A stretch of 43,550 nt of DNA, from NCBI RefSeq assembly GCF_000720115.1, contig NZ_JOIR01000049.1:1-43550 (forward strand), given 5' to 3'. The notes below the pieces were generated by a model, which saw only the letters and a list, made by a program, of their open reading frames with translations, was not told the origin of the DNA and searched no databases. How positions within the stretch are numbered: the stretch's first letter is position 1; each line of letters begins with the position of its first letter. This DNA is from Streptomyces sp. NRRL F-2580. Its GTDB lineage: Bacteria; Actinomycetota; Actinomycetes; Streptomycetales; Streptomycetaceae. Positions 1-7,879 of this stretch are shown in pieces. A program made the position numbers and the translations under genes.

Positions 1-93
1 CTCGCCGGCATCTACGACCTGACGCTCCTGAACAAGGTCCTCAAGGCCGCCGGCAAGCCCGAGGTCTCCGACGCCGGCCTCGGCGCCAAGTAA
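1..93 (+). CDS. C-terminal end of an unrecognised protein (partial)
   Basis: The window opens inside a reading frame that reads 30 residues and stops at TAA (91-93). The tail is mixed hydrophobic and lysine-rich (LTLLNKVLKAAGK) and ends GLGAK. Codon use is strongly GC3, so it is a real gene end. No family is recognisable from so few residues. It sits 117 bases upstream of a formylglycine-generating enzyme gene, so a sulfatase would be a natural guess, but the tail does not resemble a sulfatase C-terminus that I know, and I leave it unassigned. A strong hairpin follows it. Confidence 0.6.
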   Translation, partial: LAGIYDLTLLNKVLKAAGKPEVSDAGLGAK

Positions 94-108
94 CCCGTAG
101 CCCGGCAG

Positions 109-159
109 ACCCAGGAGGTGACGGGCATGGCTCCCGCAGAGCCCGTCACCCTCCTGGGT
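109..159 (+). terminator. Long hairpin after the first gene, probable terminator
   Basis: Left arm 109-126 and right arm 141-159 are complementary over 18 paired bases with one bulged base, around a 14-base loop. The stem is very GC-rich and no T-run follows, as is common for actinobacterial terminators. It lies between the stop at 93 and the FGE start at 211. Confidence 0.7.
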
Positions 160-210
160 GCCCCGGGGTGCGGAACGCCGCTCCCCACCACCCGTACCGA
201 CGGAGCCGCC

Positions 211-1121
211 ATGAGTTCCTGCTGCACTCCCGGCCTCGGTGACGCCACCCCCCTCGCGCTCTCCCCGGCACCGCGGTCACCGGTCACCATCGCGGAGCGG
301 GACGGCGGGCTGCTGATCGACCTGCCGGGCGGACGCTTCCTCATGGGCACCGACGACCCGGACTCCTTCCCGGCCGACGGCGAAGGGCCGGTGCGCGAGG
401 TTGACGTCGACCCGTTCCACATCGCGCCGACAACGGTGACCAATGCTCAGTTCCCCGCCTTCGTCGAAGCCACCGGCCATGTCACCGGGGCCGAACACTT
501 CGGCGTCTCCTTCGTCTTCGGCGGCCTCCTGTCCGACCAGGTCGCCGCCGTGTCCCCCGCCGTGGCGGCCGTGCCCTGGTGGCGGGCCGTCCCCGGTGCG
601 AGCTGGCGCCACACCGAGGGGCCGGCTCGTCCGTCACCACGCGCCGGAACCACCCCGTCATCCACGTCTCCTGGAACGACGCCCAGGCGTACTGCGCCTG
701 GTCGGGCACCCGGCTGCCCACCGAGGCCGAATGGGAGTACGCGGCCCGCGGCGGCCTCCGGCAGCGGCGCTACCCCTGGGGCGACGACCTCACCCCCGGC
801 GGCCGGCCCATGTGCAACATCTGGCAGGGCGACTTCCCGACCCTCAACACCGCGGAGGACGGCTACGAGGGCACGGCCCCGGCCAAGTCCTTCCACCCCA
901 ACGGCTTCGGCCTCTACAACGTCGTCGGCAACGTATGGGAATGGTGCGCCGACTGGTTCGCACCCGGCACCAGCCGCGTGATGCGCGGCGGCTCCTACCT
1001 CTGCCACGACTCGTACTGCAACCGCTACCGCGTCGCGGCCCGCAGCTCCAACTCTCCCCGCAGCTCCTCCGGCAACATCGGATTCCGCGTCGCCGCGGAC
1101 AGCCCGCGGCCGCCGAACTGA
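211..1121 (+). pseudogene. Formylglycine-generating enzyme (sulfatase-modifying factor), frameshifted
   Basis: FGE oxidises a cysteine in sulfatases to the catalytic formylglycine. The N-terminal half reads from ATG 211 (MSSCCTPG) through the family start LIDLPGGRFLMGTDD. The second half continues in another frame with [38 protein letters not shown] and [16 protein letters not shown]. The last motif keeps both active-site cysteines. The frames join at about 624: the family expects GPGSSV there, and one G appears to be missing (ccggctcg instead of ccgggctcg). No other damage is visible, so either a recent one-base deletion or a sequence error. If intact it would be about 300 residues, normal for the family. 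It is followed closely by a rhodanese gene, giving a sulfur-related neighbourhood. Confidence 0.85.
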
Positions 1122-1157
1122 CACCACCGTCCCCTCTGCCAAGGACCACGATCCGCC

Positions 1158-1709
1158 ATGAGTGTTTCCGCAGCCCTGAGTGTGACCGAGGCGTTCCCCC
1201 GCCACCACGAGCTGACCGTCGTCGACGTCCGCACCCCGGGCGAGTTCGCGTCCGGCCACCTGCCCGACGCCCTCAACATCCCCCTCGAACGCATCGGGCG
1301 GGCGCTGCCGGATCTCCGCGAGGCCGCCGAACACAAGCCCCTGCTGGTGGTGTGCGCCTCCGGCGCCCGGGCGGAGAACGCCGTCGCCACCCTGGCCTCC
1401 CACGGCATCGACGCATCGAGCCTCACCGGCGGCACCACCGCCTGGGCCGCCGAGGGCCACCGTCTCCACTACCCGGAGGGCCGCGCGCGGAACGTCTGGG
1501 CCATGGAGCGCCAAGTCCGCTTCACCGCGGGCTCCGTCGTCCTTCTCGGCCTGGCCCTCGGCTTCCTCGTCCACCCGGCCTTCCAGCTGCTGTCCGCGGG
1601 AATTGCGGCCGGCCTGGTCTTCTCCGCCCTCACCAACACCTGCGGCATGGCGCTCGCACTCGGCCGCCTCCCCTTCAACCGCCAGGGCAAGGCCTCCCTG
1701 GACACCTAG
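1158..1709 (+). CDS. Rhodanese domain fused to a DUF2892-type membrane hairpin
   Basis: 183 residues. Residues about 10-105 are a rhodanese domain: VVDVRTPGEFASGHLPDALNIP, then the active-site loop CASGARA with its catalytic cysteine, then GGTTAWAAEGH. Residues about 118-170 form two hydrophobic segments of the DUF2892 type, as in the E. coli membrane rhodanese YgaP. It therefore probably transfers sulfane sulfur at the inner face of the membrane. The gap to the FGE gene is 36 bases, so they may be co-transcribed. The ATG at 1158 is the only sensible start. The stop codon TAG (1707-1709) is part of a CTAG that is the left target copy of a MITE. Confidence 0.9.
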   Translation: MSVSAALSVTEAFPRHHELTVVDVRTPGEFASGHLPDALNIPLERIGRALPDLREAAEHKPLLVVCASGARAENAVATLASHGIDASSLTGGTTAWAAEGHRLHYPEGRARNVWAMERQVRFTAGSVVLLGLALGFLVHPAFQLLSAGIAAGLVFSALTNTCGMALALGRLPFNRQGKASLDT

Positions 1710-1870
1710 GCCGTCTCTTTCGGATCTTGCCGGGCCCGCGACGCCCGGCACCGCGCCTCGCCGCGTTGTCGGGACGCCCAAGTACGTCCAGTACAAGGGC
1801 GCCCCCTCCGCCTTGCGATGCACGGCACCGGACGCCGCGGGCTCAGCTGACAAGATCCGAAAGAGACGAC
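1710..1870. mobile_element. 161 bp MITE with 20 bp inverted ends and CTAG target copies
   Basis: The ends 1710-1729 and 1851-1870 are inverted copies of each other with 19 of 20 matching bases (core gtctctttcggatcttg). CTAG stands on both sides (1706-1709 and 1871-1874). The interior has no convincing gene and is GC-rich. Small size, inverted ends and a 4-base YTAR-type target are what is expected of a MITE mobilised by an IS5-type transposase. No transposase with matching ends is present in this window. Confidence 0.85.
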
Positions 1871-4480
1871 CTAGCCGAATAGTCCAAACCAGCCGTGGTC
1901 GTTCGTACGTCCGGACACGGCGCGGCGCGCTCTCAGACGGTGCCACCAGCGCAGGGTGGTGTCGTTCGACAGCTGCGCGTACACCTCGCGGGCACGCCCG
2001 TCGTCCACGCCGGCCAGGAGCTCGACAGCCCTGAGCCGGGAGGAACCGCGCCAGGTACGGTCGTGCGCGAAGGCGATCAGCATGTCATGGCCGACGGGGT
2101 CGAGGGGGGCCGCGGGCGGGGGCTCGCCGTTCGGTGGGGCCGGCTTCTCGGCGAGGTGGTCGTGGAGGTCGGCGAGCCAGAGGGCCGCCTCGGCTCGATG
2201 GCGGTGGGCCACGTCGTCGTCGTGGGCGAGCCGAGTGAGCAGTTCCACCCCGCGGTCGTCGCCCAACTCCGCGAGGAATCCGGCGGACTTGAGGCGTTTC
2301 CCGGCCGTGAGGCCGGTGTCCTGGGCCTGAGCGGCCAGTATCTCGCCGCCGTTCCTGTCGCCGAGCTTGGCCAGCCGTGCGGCGACCGGCGGCCCGCACA
2401 CGCCGGAGAGGTAGGGCGAACGGGCCAGTTCGGTCAGAACGTCCAGGCCGCGCCTGTCCCTCAGAAGCAGCAGCGTACTGGCAGCCCGAACCCGGTCATC
2501 GATCACGAAGCTGGACAGGATTCGGGCAAACATGCGCTCGATTTCGGGAGCCGGATCGTCAGCGATCCACCGGCCTCCCGCCACCTTGGCCCGCCAGAGC
2601 TCGAAACGGCCGATGCGGCAGAGCCTCAGCAGGGTGTCGGTGACGGCGCGGGTGACGGAAGACGGCAGCTCCGTACCCAAGTTGTGCTGATCGGCCAGGA
2701 ATCTGCATCCGTCGAGTCCACCCCGGTTCGCGAGGTGCTCCAGCTCTTTGATCACCGCGGTGGCATCGTGCTCGCCGTCGTCGAGAAGGAAGCCGAAGTA
2801 GGACTCCTCCTCCCGGCCGGGTGGGTTCCAGTACCGGCGCCCCGGCGTTCGCCCGCTGACATCCAGCTGAGGCAACACCCAGTGCCGGGACCAGCCCTTC
2901 ACGAGCAGGCGGGCGAGTTCAGTCGCACGGGCCTCGGGGTTCGCGTGGCGGGCGGCGCAGTATTCGAGCAGCGTCTGGTGGAGGAAGACGATCCTCCCCG
3001 CCCTGACGGTCAACAGCCCACTGCGCAGCAGGCTCGCCTCCAGGAACGTCCGCCACTCGCCCGAGGGCACCGTGGCGGGCCGTTGCGCGGCGGGCTGCGA
3101 CTCCACGAGGTCGACCGCCGACACCGTCTCGTCCCGACGACGTTCGGCGGCCAGCAGGCCGATGAGCTCGGGAAGCTTCTCCAGGGTGTGCTCGGCTCGG
3201 CCGAGGACGGCGGGTCCGTGCCTCTCCAGGCCGGCGTAGCGCTGACGGCTGTCCGGTGATGCGGCGGCGCACTGGCGCTCGTGCAGCCGCTCCGTGAACT
3301 GCTGGAAGATCATGCCGCGGCTGGTGGGCAACTCCCTGCCGGGTGAGTCGACGTGGAGTTGGCAGAGCATCGCGGCCATCAAGGGCGTGCGGGCGAGGTC
3401 GGCGATCCGCCGGAACGCCGGATCCTGCGTGAAGCGCTCGGCCGCCCGCGCCGGCTCGGGCAGCCCGAGGGCGTTGAACCAGCGGCAGGCCACCTGCTCG
3501 ACGTCCTCGGGACTGAAGGGCAGCAGGCGGTACCAGGCCACGTCCGGGCCGAGAGCGCGGAACTCGCGGGTGGGCAGCGGGCGGGCGGCGATGACGAAGC
3601 GGAACAGGTGGGCGTTGTGACTCTTCGTCAGGGCCGCCAGGGCGCCGACGACGTCGTGGCGTGCCGTCGTGCTGGTGACCTCGTCCAAGCCGTCGACCAG
3701 TACGAGCCAGCGCGCCCCGGCCCGCGGCGGGTGGGTGAAGAACTCGGCGGGGAAATCGTCCAGGAGGCCGTGCGGCCTGAGGTGCTCGTTCACGGCCGTG
3801 GCGAGAGCCTTGCTGAACGTGTGCTTGACCAGGGACTCCGCCGGCACCAGGACGGGCATCTCCTCCGCTTGGGAATCAGCCCAGCGGTTAAGCCCTTGCT
3901 CCAGCCAGACGCGCAGCAGACTGGATTTTCCACCCCCCGGCCCGGCGGTGACCACGCACACCCGCTTCTCGGCCAGGGCCCCGGCGGCCGGCAGTGGTCT
4001 CGGCCCGGCACCGAACAGCGACGCCGCCGGGTTCCCGTCGTCGGGACTGTTCGGATCCACCGGGACCGCTTGCTGACCCCAGTGGACATCGCTCAGAGAC
4101 GGCGCGGCGCCGGGCAGGAAGAAGGGGTGGGGGTGGTGTCGGGCGACTTCCCTGGCCGCGGCGACGTAGTCGTTGAGCAGGCGGTTCTGCGACTCCGCTC
4201 GGGCCCGGACAGGGCGGGTACGGGGTTCGGCCCGGTCCCGCAGGCCCTCCAGCTCCGCGCGTTCCTCTCCCTCGACGCCCAGAGCGGTGAGGAGCGCGTC
4301 GAGCGTGACGAAGTTCGGCGTGGTCTTGCCCCGCTCGGCCTGGCTGATCGTCCCCACGGCGATCTCCGCCCGCGCCGCCAGTTCCCTGACCGCCCACTTG
4401 CGGGCCTGCCGGGCGTCCCTGAGCAGGGTGCCGAGACGCGCCAGTGCCTGCTGCGGAGCCAGTGCTTCCCCTTCGGCCAT
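1871..4480 (-). CDS. XRE helix-turn-helix protein with NACHT NTPase and helical-repeat C-terminus
   Basis: 869 residues from ATG 4480, which has a good ribosome site (gggggag) just upstream; longer in-frame extensions have none. Residues about 12-75 are an XRE-type helix-turn-helix (LAARAEIAVGTISQAERGK). Residues about 172-330 are a NACHT/STAND NTPase: Walker A GPGGGKS at 180-186 and Walker B LVLVDGLDE at 259-267. Residues about 600-860 are rich in helical HEAT-like pairs (FLAELGDDRGVELLTRLAHDDD). This is the architecture of bacterial NLR-like switches: an ATP-driven sensor whose repeats detect a signal. Some bacterial NACHT proteins are anti-phage effectors, others are regulators; the DNA-binding domain here favours a regulator or a DNA-targeted effector. 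It is divergent from a small gene. Its stop codon is the TAG inside the right CTAG copy of the MITE. Confidence 0.88.
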   Translation of the reverse strand: MAEGEALAPQQALARLGTLLRDARQARKWAVRELAARAEIAVGTISQAERGKTTPNFVTLDALLTALGVEGEERAELEGLRDRAEPRTRPVRARAESQNRLLNDYVAAAREVARHHPHPFFLPGAAPSLSDVHWGQQAVPVDPNSPDDGNPAASLFGAGPRPLPAAGALAEKRVCVVTAGPGGGKSSLLRVWLEQGLNRWADSQAEEMPVLVPAESLVKHTFSKALATAVNEHLRPHGLLDDFPAEFFTHPPRAGARWLVLVDGLDEVTSTTARHDVVGALAALTKSHNAHLFRFVIAARPLPTREFRALGPDVAWYRLLPFSPEDVEQVACRWFNALGLPEPARAAERFTQDPAFRRIADLARTPLMAAMLCQLHVDSPGRELPTSRGMIFQQFTERLHERQCAAASPDSRQRYAGLERHGPAVLGRAEHTLEKLPELIGLLAAERRRDETVSAVDLVESQPAAQRPATVPSGEWRTFLEASLLRSGLLTVRAGRIVFLHQTLLEYCAARHANPEARATELARLLVKGWSRHWVLPQLDVSGRTPGRRYWNPPGREEESYFGFLLDDGEHDATAVIKELEHLANRGGLDGCRFLADQHNLGTELPSSVTRAVTDTLLRLCRIGRFELWRAKVAGGRWIADDPAPEIERMFARILSSFVIDDRVRAASTLLLLRDRRGLDVLTELARSPYLSGVCGPPVAARLAKLGDRNGGEILAAQAQDTGLTAGKRLKSAGFLAELGDDRGVELLTRLAHDDDVAHRHRAEAALWLADLHDHLAEKPAPPNGEPPPAAPLDPVGHDMLIAFAHDRTWRGSSRLRAVELLAGVDDGRAREVYAQLSNDTTLRWWHRLRARRAVSGRTNDHGWFGLFG

Positions 4481-4500
4481 CGCTCCCCCACGGATCTCCC

Positions 4501-4530
4501 GTTCATCCTTGTTCACGCCCGCGGATGAAC
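4501..4530. promoter_or_regulatory. Operator-like inverted repeat between the NACHT gene and the small gene
   Basis: GTTCATCC (4501-4508) is exactly inverted as GGATGAAC (4523-4530), with a 14-base spacer that itself holds another GTTCA. It lies 21 bases upstream of the NACHT start and 86 bases upstream of the divergent 79-residue gene. It is a candidate binding site for the XRE domain of the NACHT protein; this is inference from position and symmetry. Confidence 0.45.
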
Positions 4531-4615
4531 ACCGATGGCAAAGGCTGCCATGGCCTGACAGGCCCGGCCGGACCTTTCCCGGATCCGATCGGCCACGAGC
4601 CCGAGGAGAACCGCA

Positions 4616-4855
4616 ATGACCATCATTGATCACGACCACGTGCTGGCCGCCGCTGTCGGCGCACCCGTGGTCCTCGCACTGCTGGGCCGCCTCGTCCGAG
4701 GCCGGCAGCACCCGCGGGCCGAGTTCCTGCGCGGCCTGCGCGATCTTCTGACGCTGCGTATGGTCCTGCGTGACACCACGCCCGAAGAGCGTGCCGAACT
4801 GCTCGGGGCCCACCTGTCCTGGCGACTCGGCCGCAGCGGCCGGGACAGGTTCTGA
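4616..4855 (+). CDS. Small protein (79 aa) with N-terminal hydrophobic segment
   Basis: ATG 4616 is preceded by a good ribosome site (gaggag, 7 bases upstream). Residues about 9-27 (VLAAAVGAPVVLALLGRLV) could form one membrane helix. The remainder is charged and helical (FLRGLRDLLTLRMVLRD, EERAELLGAHLSWRL). No known family is recognised. It is divergent from the XRE-NACHT gene across a 135-base region with an operator-like repeat, so it may be regulated by that protein or act with it. The stop is at 4853-4855, a few bases before the debris of two other genes. Confidence 0.65.
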   Translation: MTIIDHDHVLAAAVGAPVVLALLGRLVRGRQHPRAEFLRGLRDLLTLRMVLRDTTPEERAELLGAHLSWRLGRSGRDRF

Positions 4856-4860
4856 CGCGC

Positions 4861-4980
4861 GTCAGAGGACCTTGGAGAGGAAGGCGCGCGTACGGGCGTG
4901 CCGCGGGTGGTCCAGTACGGCCGCGGGCGGCCCTGTTCGACGACGGCTCCGGCGTCCATGAACACGGTGGCGGCCCGGCG
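4861..4980 (-). pseudogene. C-terminal tail of an amino-acid-type ABC transporter ATPase
   Basis: On the minus strand the sequence reads VFMDAGAVVEQG, then in a second frame PPAAVLDHPRHARTRAFLSK and VL stop. This is the usual end of GlnQ-like polar amino acid ABC ATPases. One C seems to be missing between the two frames. Everything upstream of the tail (Walker motifs, signature) is absent; the fragment begins directly against a DNA ligase fragment. Confidence 0.65.
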
Positions 4981-5070
4981 CTCATACGCCACCCCCGCCC
5001 GCAGCGCAGCCGGGCCCGGCACCGACTCCGCGGCCTGCGCCAGCATCGGCTCCACCGGCGGTCTGAGCGT
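4981..5070 (-). pseudogene. N-terminal 30 residues of an ATP-dependent DNA ligase (copy 1)
   Basis: The minus strand reads LRPPVEPMLAQAAESVPG and ends GVAYE, exactly where the intact ligase at 17768-18805 reads EQKFDGFR, so the catalytic lysine is lost. The usual GTG start position is ACG here. The fragment runs straight into the ABC ATPase tail, so a deletion joined the two genes. Three other copies of this ligase family lie in the window. Confidence 0.75.
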
Positions 5071-5151
5071 CCCGGGGCCTCACTCACGGCCTACTGGTCC
5101 CTCTGCCAGGGTCCGCCAGACCAGCCGGAGGCGGCCCCGTGAACGGCGCGC

Positions 5152-5470
5152 GTCATCCATCCGAGGGGCGCAGCGGCCCGTCAAAGGCGCCCCGCGGGGC
5201 TCGTGCGGCACGGTGACGGCATGCGTCGCTGGCCCTGCCCCTGCTCCTTGCCGCGCTGCTCGCGGCCTACGGATGCGTCACCGTCCACCCCGCCCCTACC
5301 CGGCCCGCCGGGGCCTCGCCCGCCGCGGTCCCGGAAGACCACAAGCACCCCGTCGACCCCCGGCCCGCACGACCGGACACGGGGGCGGCGCTGCCCCTCT
5401 CCCCCACGCCCGACCCTGCGGACATGACGGAGCTGTGCCGCGCGCGCACGGCGTCACCATGCCTGGACAG
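5152..5470 (+). pseudogene. Degraded small lipoprotein gene, divergent from ligase copy 1
   Basis: After a putative ATG at 5221 a one-base shift gives a lipoprotein signal (SLALPLLLAALLAAYGC) with a lipobox cysteine, a proline-rich stretch and the motif ELCRA, then HGVTMP in another frame. The same ELCRA..HGITSP ending and the same upstream blocks occur beside ligase copy 4: a 17-base identical block (5152-5168) and a 13-base identical block (5203-5215), at nearly equal spacing. At least two frameshifts make this copy non-functional. The family is not known to me. Confidence 0.5.
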
Positions 5471-5591
5471 GGGCTGCGCCTTGGGGGAACAGGGGCGGCA
5501 GGCGCAGCGCCGGACAATGTGCTGGAGTTTCTGGCCCTCCTGCCCGGTCAGCCTGCGAACCCGAACAGGTTGCGCCATCCCGCCTCCCCCT

Positions 5592-5620
5592 GCTGGTTGG
5601 AAAACTCATTTCCAACCAGC
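5592..5620. terminator. Perfect 12 bp hairpin, possible bidirectional terminator
   Basis: Arms 5592-5603 and 5609-5620 are perfectly complementary around a 5-base loop. It lies 38 bases past the end of the minus-strand secreted-protein gene and after the plus-strand lipoprotein remnant. The A/T-rich stem centre reads as A-run or T-run depending on strand. Confidence 0.55.
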
Positions 5621-5657
5621 ACAACGAGCAACCCGGCGAGCCTTCCCGGTCACAGCA

Positions 5658-6050
5658 CTAGAGGCCGGAGGGTACCTTGCCACGGGTGTCTGCCCCCGTC
5701 TCAGGGTCCTTGTAGTCCGGCTTCGTCTCCGGCTTCGGCGCCGGCTTCGTCTCGGGCTTGACCTTGCAGTAGACACTGCCGCTGACGAACTTGCAGCCGG
5801 GCATGTTCTCGATGTCCCGGGCCCGGTTTCCCTTCCTCTTGTTGCCCTTTTTCTTGCCGTCACCCTTCTTGCCGTGGTCGTTCTTGCGGTGGTCGTTCTT
5901 GCCGTGGTCGCCGTGCGTCGAGGTCACGGCACCTGTGTGCGAGTTCGCAGGGGCGGCAAACGCACTCGTGGGCAGCAGAGCGCCACCAGCGGCCAGGGCG
6001 GTCGAGACGCCGAGCATCACCAGACACTGCTTCCGAGAGGTGCGAATCAT
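5658..6050 (-). CDS. Secreted His/Lys/Gly-rich small protein
   Basis: 130 residues; ATG 6050 has a strong ribosome site (aaggag). A Sec signal peptide (LGVSTALAAGGALLPTSAFA) should be cut after AFA. The mature protein begins with a low-complexity stretch of HG, KND, HRK and KKG units (about residues 45-78), then a short motif with two cysteines (CKFVSGSVYC), then a repeat of KPETKPAPKPETKP. The His/Lys-rich part could bind metal or polyanions and the two cysteines could form one disulfide; both are inference. No family recognised. Confidence 0.75.
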   Translation of the reverse strand: MIRTSRKQCLVMLGVSTALAAGGALLPTSAFAAPANSHTGAVTSTHGDHGKNDHRKNDHGKKGDGKKKGNKRKGNRARDIENMPGCKFVSGSVYCKVKPETKPAPKPETKPDYKDPETGADTRGKVPSGL

Positions 6051-6387
6051 AAGAGCTTCTCCTTAGTGGGGGCAGGCCACCTGCCTGCGTGAACCCGTGC
6101 CTCAAGTAAGCCCCGCCACGTAAGCCACGTCATGCCACAACATCTCGGGGCTTGACGAGATGCGGGCGTCTAGGCGTGGCCGCGGCCCAGCCGGAGGGCT
6201 GCTTCGAGGATGGCGGCGGCGTCGCAGCGGTGGCATGCCCGCACGCCAGGCCGCATGAGCGCGTCCAAGGCCTACAGGAAGTGTCCATGTCGGTCCCGCC
6301 GCCGGCCGCGTATGCGCAGTCGTGCCCGTGGATGAGCACCCCCCGGCCGCCGGGGCCTGAGGCGTGGATCAACCCGGGGCGGGGCGC
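6051..6387. other. No recognisable gene (337 bases)
   Basis: Open frames exist on both strands but none has family motifs, a ribosome site or consistent codon use. The part next to 6050 is the promoter of the secreted-protein gene. Confidence 0.4.
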
Positions 6388-6486
6388 CCCGCCACCCGCG
6401 AGCAGTCTGTCGAAGCCCTCGGCCAGGGGGTCGAGGCATGCGTGATCCGCCGGGCCGACTCCGGCCTGGGCATCCTGGAGGCCTAA
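6388..6486 (+). pseudogene. C-terminal fragment of an unknown gene, cut by an IS
   Basis: The frame ending at TAA 6484-6486 reads EQSVEALGQGVEAC then VIRRADSGLGILEA, with strongly GC3 codon use. Its upstream part is not readable in frame. The IS5-family element starts on the very next base, so the IS sits exactly behind this stop codon (CTAA). Family unknown. Confidence 0.35.
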
Positions 6487-7371
6487 CTGATCGTTTCAGA
6501 ATGAGTTGAGCTCGGGCCTTGCGCTAGATGATCTTGGTCGGCAGGGTGTCCAGGGTGAGTGCTGATCTTGTTCCTGACGACCTGTGGGAGCGGGTGGCCC
6601 CGCTGCTGCCAACTGCTCCCGAGCGGCGCCATCGCCACCCCGGGCGGCGGCGTGTTCCCGACCGAGCGGCACTCGGCGGTGTCATGTACGTGCTGCGGAC
6701 CGGTATCGCGTGGCGTGATGTCCCTGCGGAGACGGTGGGCTGTTCCGGGGTGACGGCCTGGCGTCGGCTGCGGGACTGGACCGAGGCCGGCGTGTGGCCA
6801 CGCCTGCACGCTGCCCTGCTGGCCGAGCTGCGCCGCGCCGGTCTGCTGGACCTGGACGACTGCGCCGTGGACGGGTCGCACGTCCGGGCTCTCAAAGGGG
6901 GGCTCATGTCGGCCCCTCACCCCTCGACCGTGCCCGCCCCGGCTCGAAGCATCACCTGATCGTAGACCGCCACGGAACCCCGACCGCCGTCACGCTCCCC
7001 GGCGGGAACCGGCACGACGTCACCCAGCTCCTGCCACTGCTGGACGCCGTCCCATCGATTCGGGGTCTGCGGGGACGCCCCCGTCGCAAGCCCCGACGGC
7101 TGTACGCCGACCGTGGCTACGACTTCGACAAATACCGCCGCCTGCTGTGGAAGCGCGGCATCAAACCCGTGATCGCCCGACGCGGCGTGGCCCATGGTTC
7201 CGGACTGGGCAAGGTGCGCTGGGTGGTCGAGCGCACCTTCGCCTGGCTGCACCAGTTCAAACGACTCCGCACCCGCTACGAACGACGCGCGGATCTGCAC
7301 CAAGGCCTGCTCGAACTGGCCTGCAGCCTCATATGCCTTCGCCGTCTCCGAACTTCATTCTGAAAGATCGG
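6487..7371 (+). mobile_element. IS5-family element (two overlapping frames)
   Basis: About 885 bases. The left end (about 6487-6507, core tttcagaatga) and the right end (about 7350-7371, core tcattctgaaa) are imperfect inverted copies. The transposase frames fill the interior. The left flank is CTAA, a YTAR-type IS5 target, but the right flank (TGAG) does not match, so one side was probably rearranged. Confidence 0.8.
6555..7363 (+). CDS. IS5-family transposase made by -1 frameshifting
   Basis: The first frame (GTG 6555) reads LVPDDLWERVAPLLP, then LRTGIAWRDVP and DDCAVDGSHVRALKGG. The second frame reads SKHHLIVDRHGTP, LPGGNRHDVTQL, YADRGYD and VVERTFAWLHQFKRLRTRYE. The DDE residues are in VDGSHV, the ADRGYD region and VVERTF. 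The frames join at aaagggggg (about 6893-6901), where a -1 slip gives one continuous protein of about 270 residues; such slips are known for IS5-family members with two frames. Both frames are undamaged, so the element may be active. Confidence 0.85.
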
Positions 7372-7438
7372 TGAGGGGCGACATGCCGGAGGCGGTGGCA
7401 GGGCTGCAAAGTCGGTTCCTGCCCTTGGGGGGCTGAAC

Positions 7439-7765
7439 TCAGTGGAAGTCGAAAGGGATGTTCACTGAACCGTCCCCGTCCGGCGCCTCCGTGAGCGTGA
7501 GAGTTCCATCCTCTGCCTCAAAGACTCTCACCAAGATCTCGCCGTTGTCCTGGCCGGGAAACACGATGGAGAAGTGGGGGTCCATCTCCATGAGGAAGTC
7601 CCAGCCCTCGCGCTGGGTCGTGTCGGGGGCACTGGCATGCCGACCGGTTGCCCGCCACGTGCCGACCGCGTCGACAGTGACGGTGATGTCGATGTCGTAC
7701 TTCTCAAGGCACATCGCGTGATTGGCCCACCATTCGAGGCGGGCCTGACCCACGAATCGATCCAT
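7439..7765 (-). CDS. Conserved-looking hypothetical protein, 108 aa
   Basis: ATG 7765 (MDRFVGQARLEWWANHAMC) is the most likely start, though the ribosome site is weak; the frame stays open to 7882. The body looks like a small mixed alpha-beta domain: DIDITVTVDAVGTW, GWDFLMEMDPHFSIVFPG, GEILVRVFEAEDGTLTLTEA. There is no signal peptide or membrane segment. It is the only apparently intact gene in a block with an IS5 element on one side and an IS end plus a second IS5 element on the other, so its promoter may be disturbed. Function unknown. Confidence 0.6.
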   Translation of the reverse strand: MDRFVGQARLEWWANHAMCLEKYDIDITVTVDAVGTWRATGRHASAPDTTQREGWDFLMEMDPHFSIVFPGQDNGEILVRVFEAEDGTLTLTEAPDGDGSVNIPFDFH

Positions 7766-7879
7766 GAGCACACTATGCACGGTGCCCAGGCCGGATGGGC
7801 GAGTCTGTGTGGCTGCCGGCCGCCGTGGGTCAGGCTGTGAGACGGAGCCGCATGGGGCAGGCCGGACAGGTCCTCGCCT

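Noticed and set aside
443..1946. Long frames on both strands over the FGE and rhodanese genes
   Set aside because: They are Arg/Pro/Gly-rich shadows of the real genes with no motifs.
4481..4813. N-terminal extension of the NACHT protein by 111 residues
   Set aside because: No ribosome site or motif upstream of 4480, and it would cover the divergent promoter and the start of the small gene.
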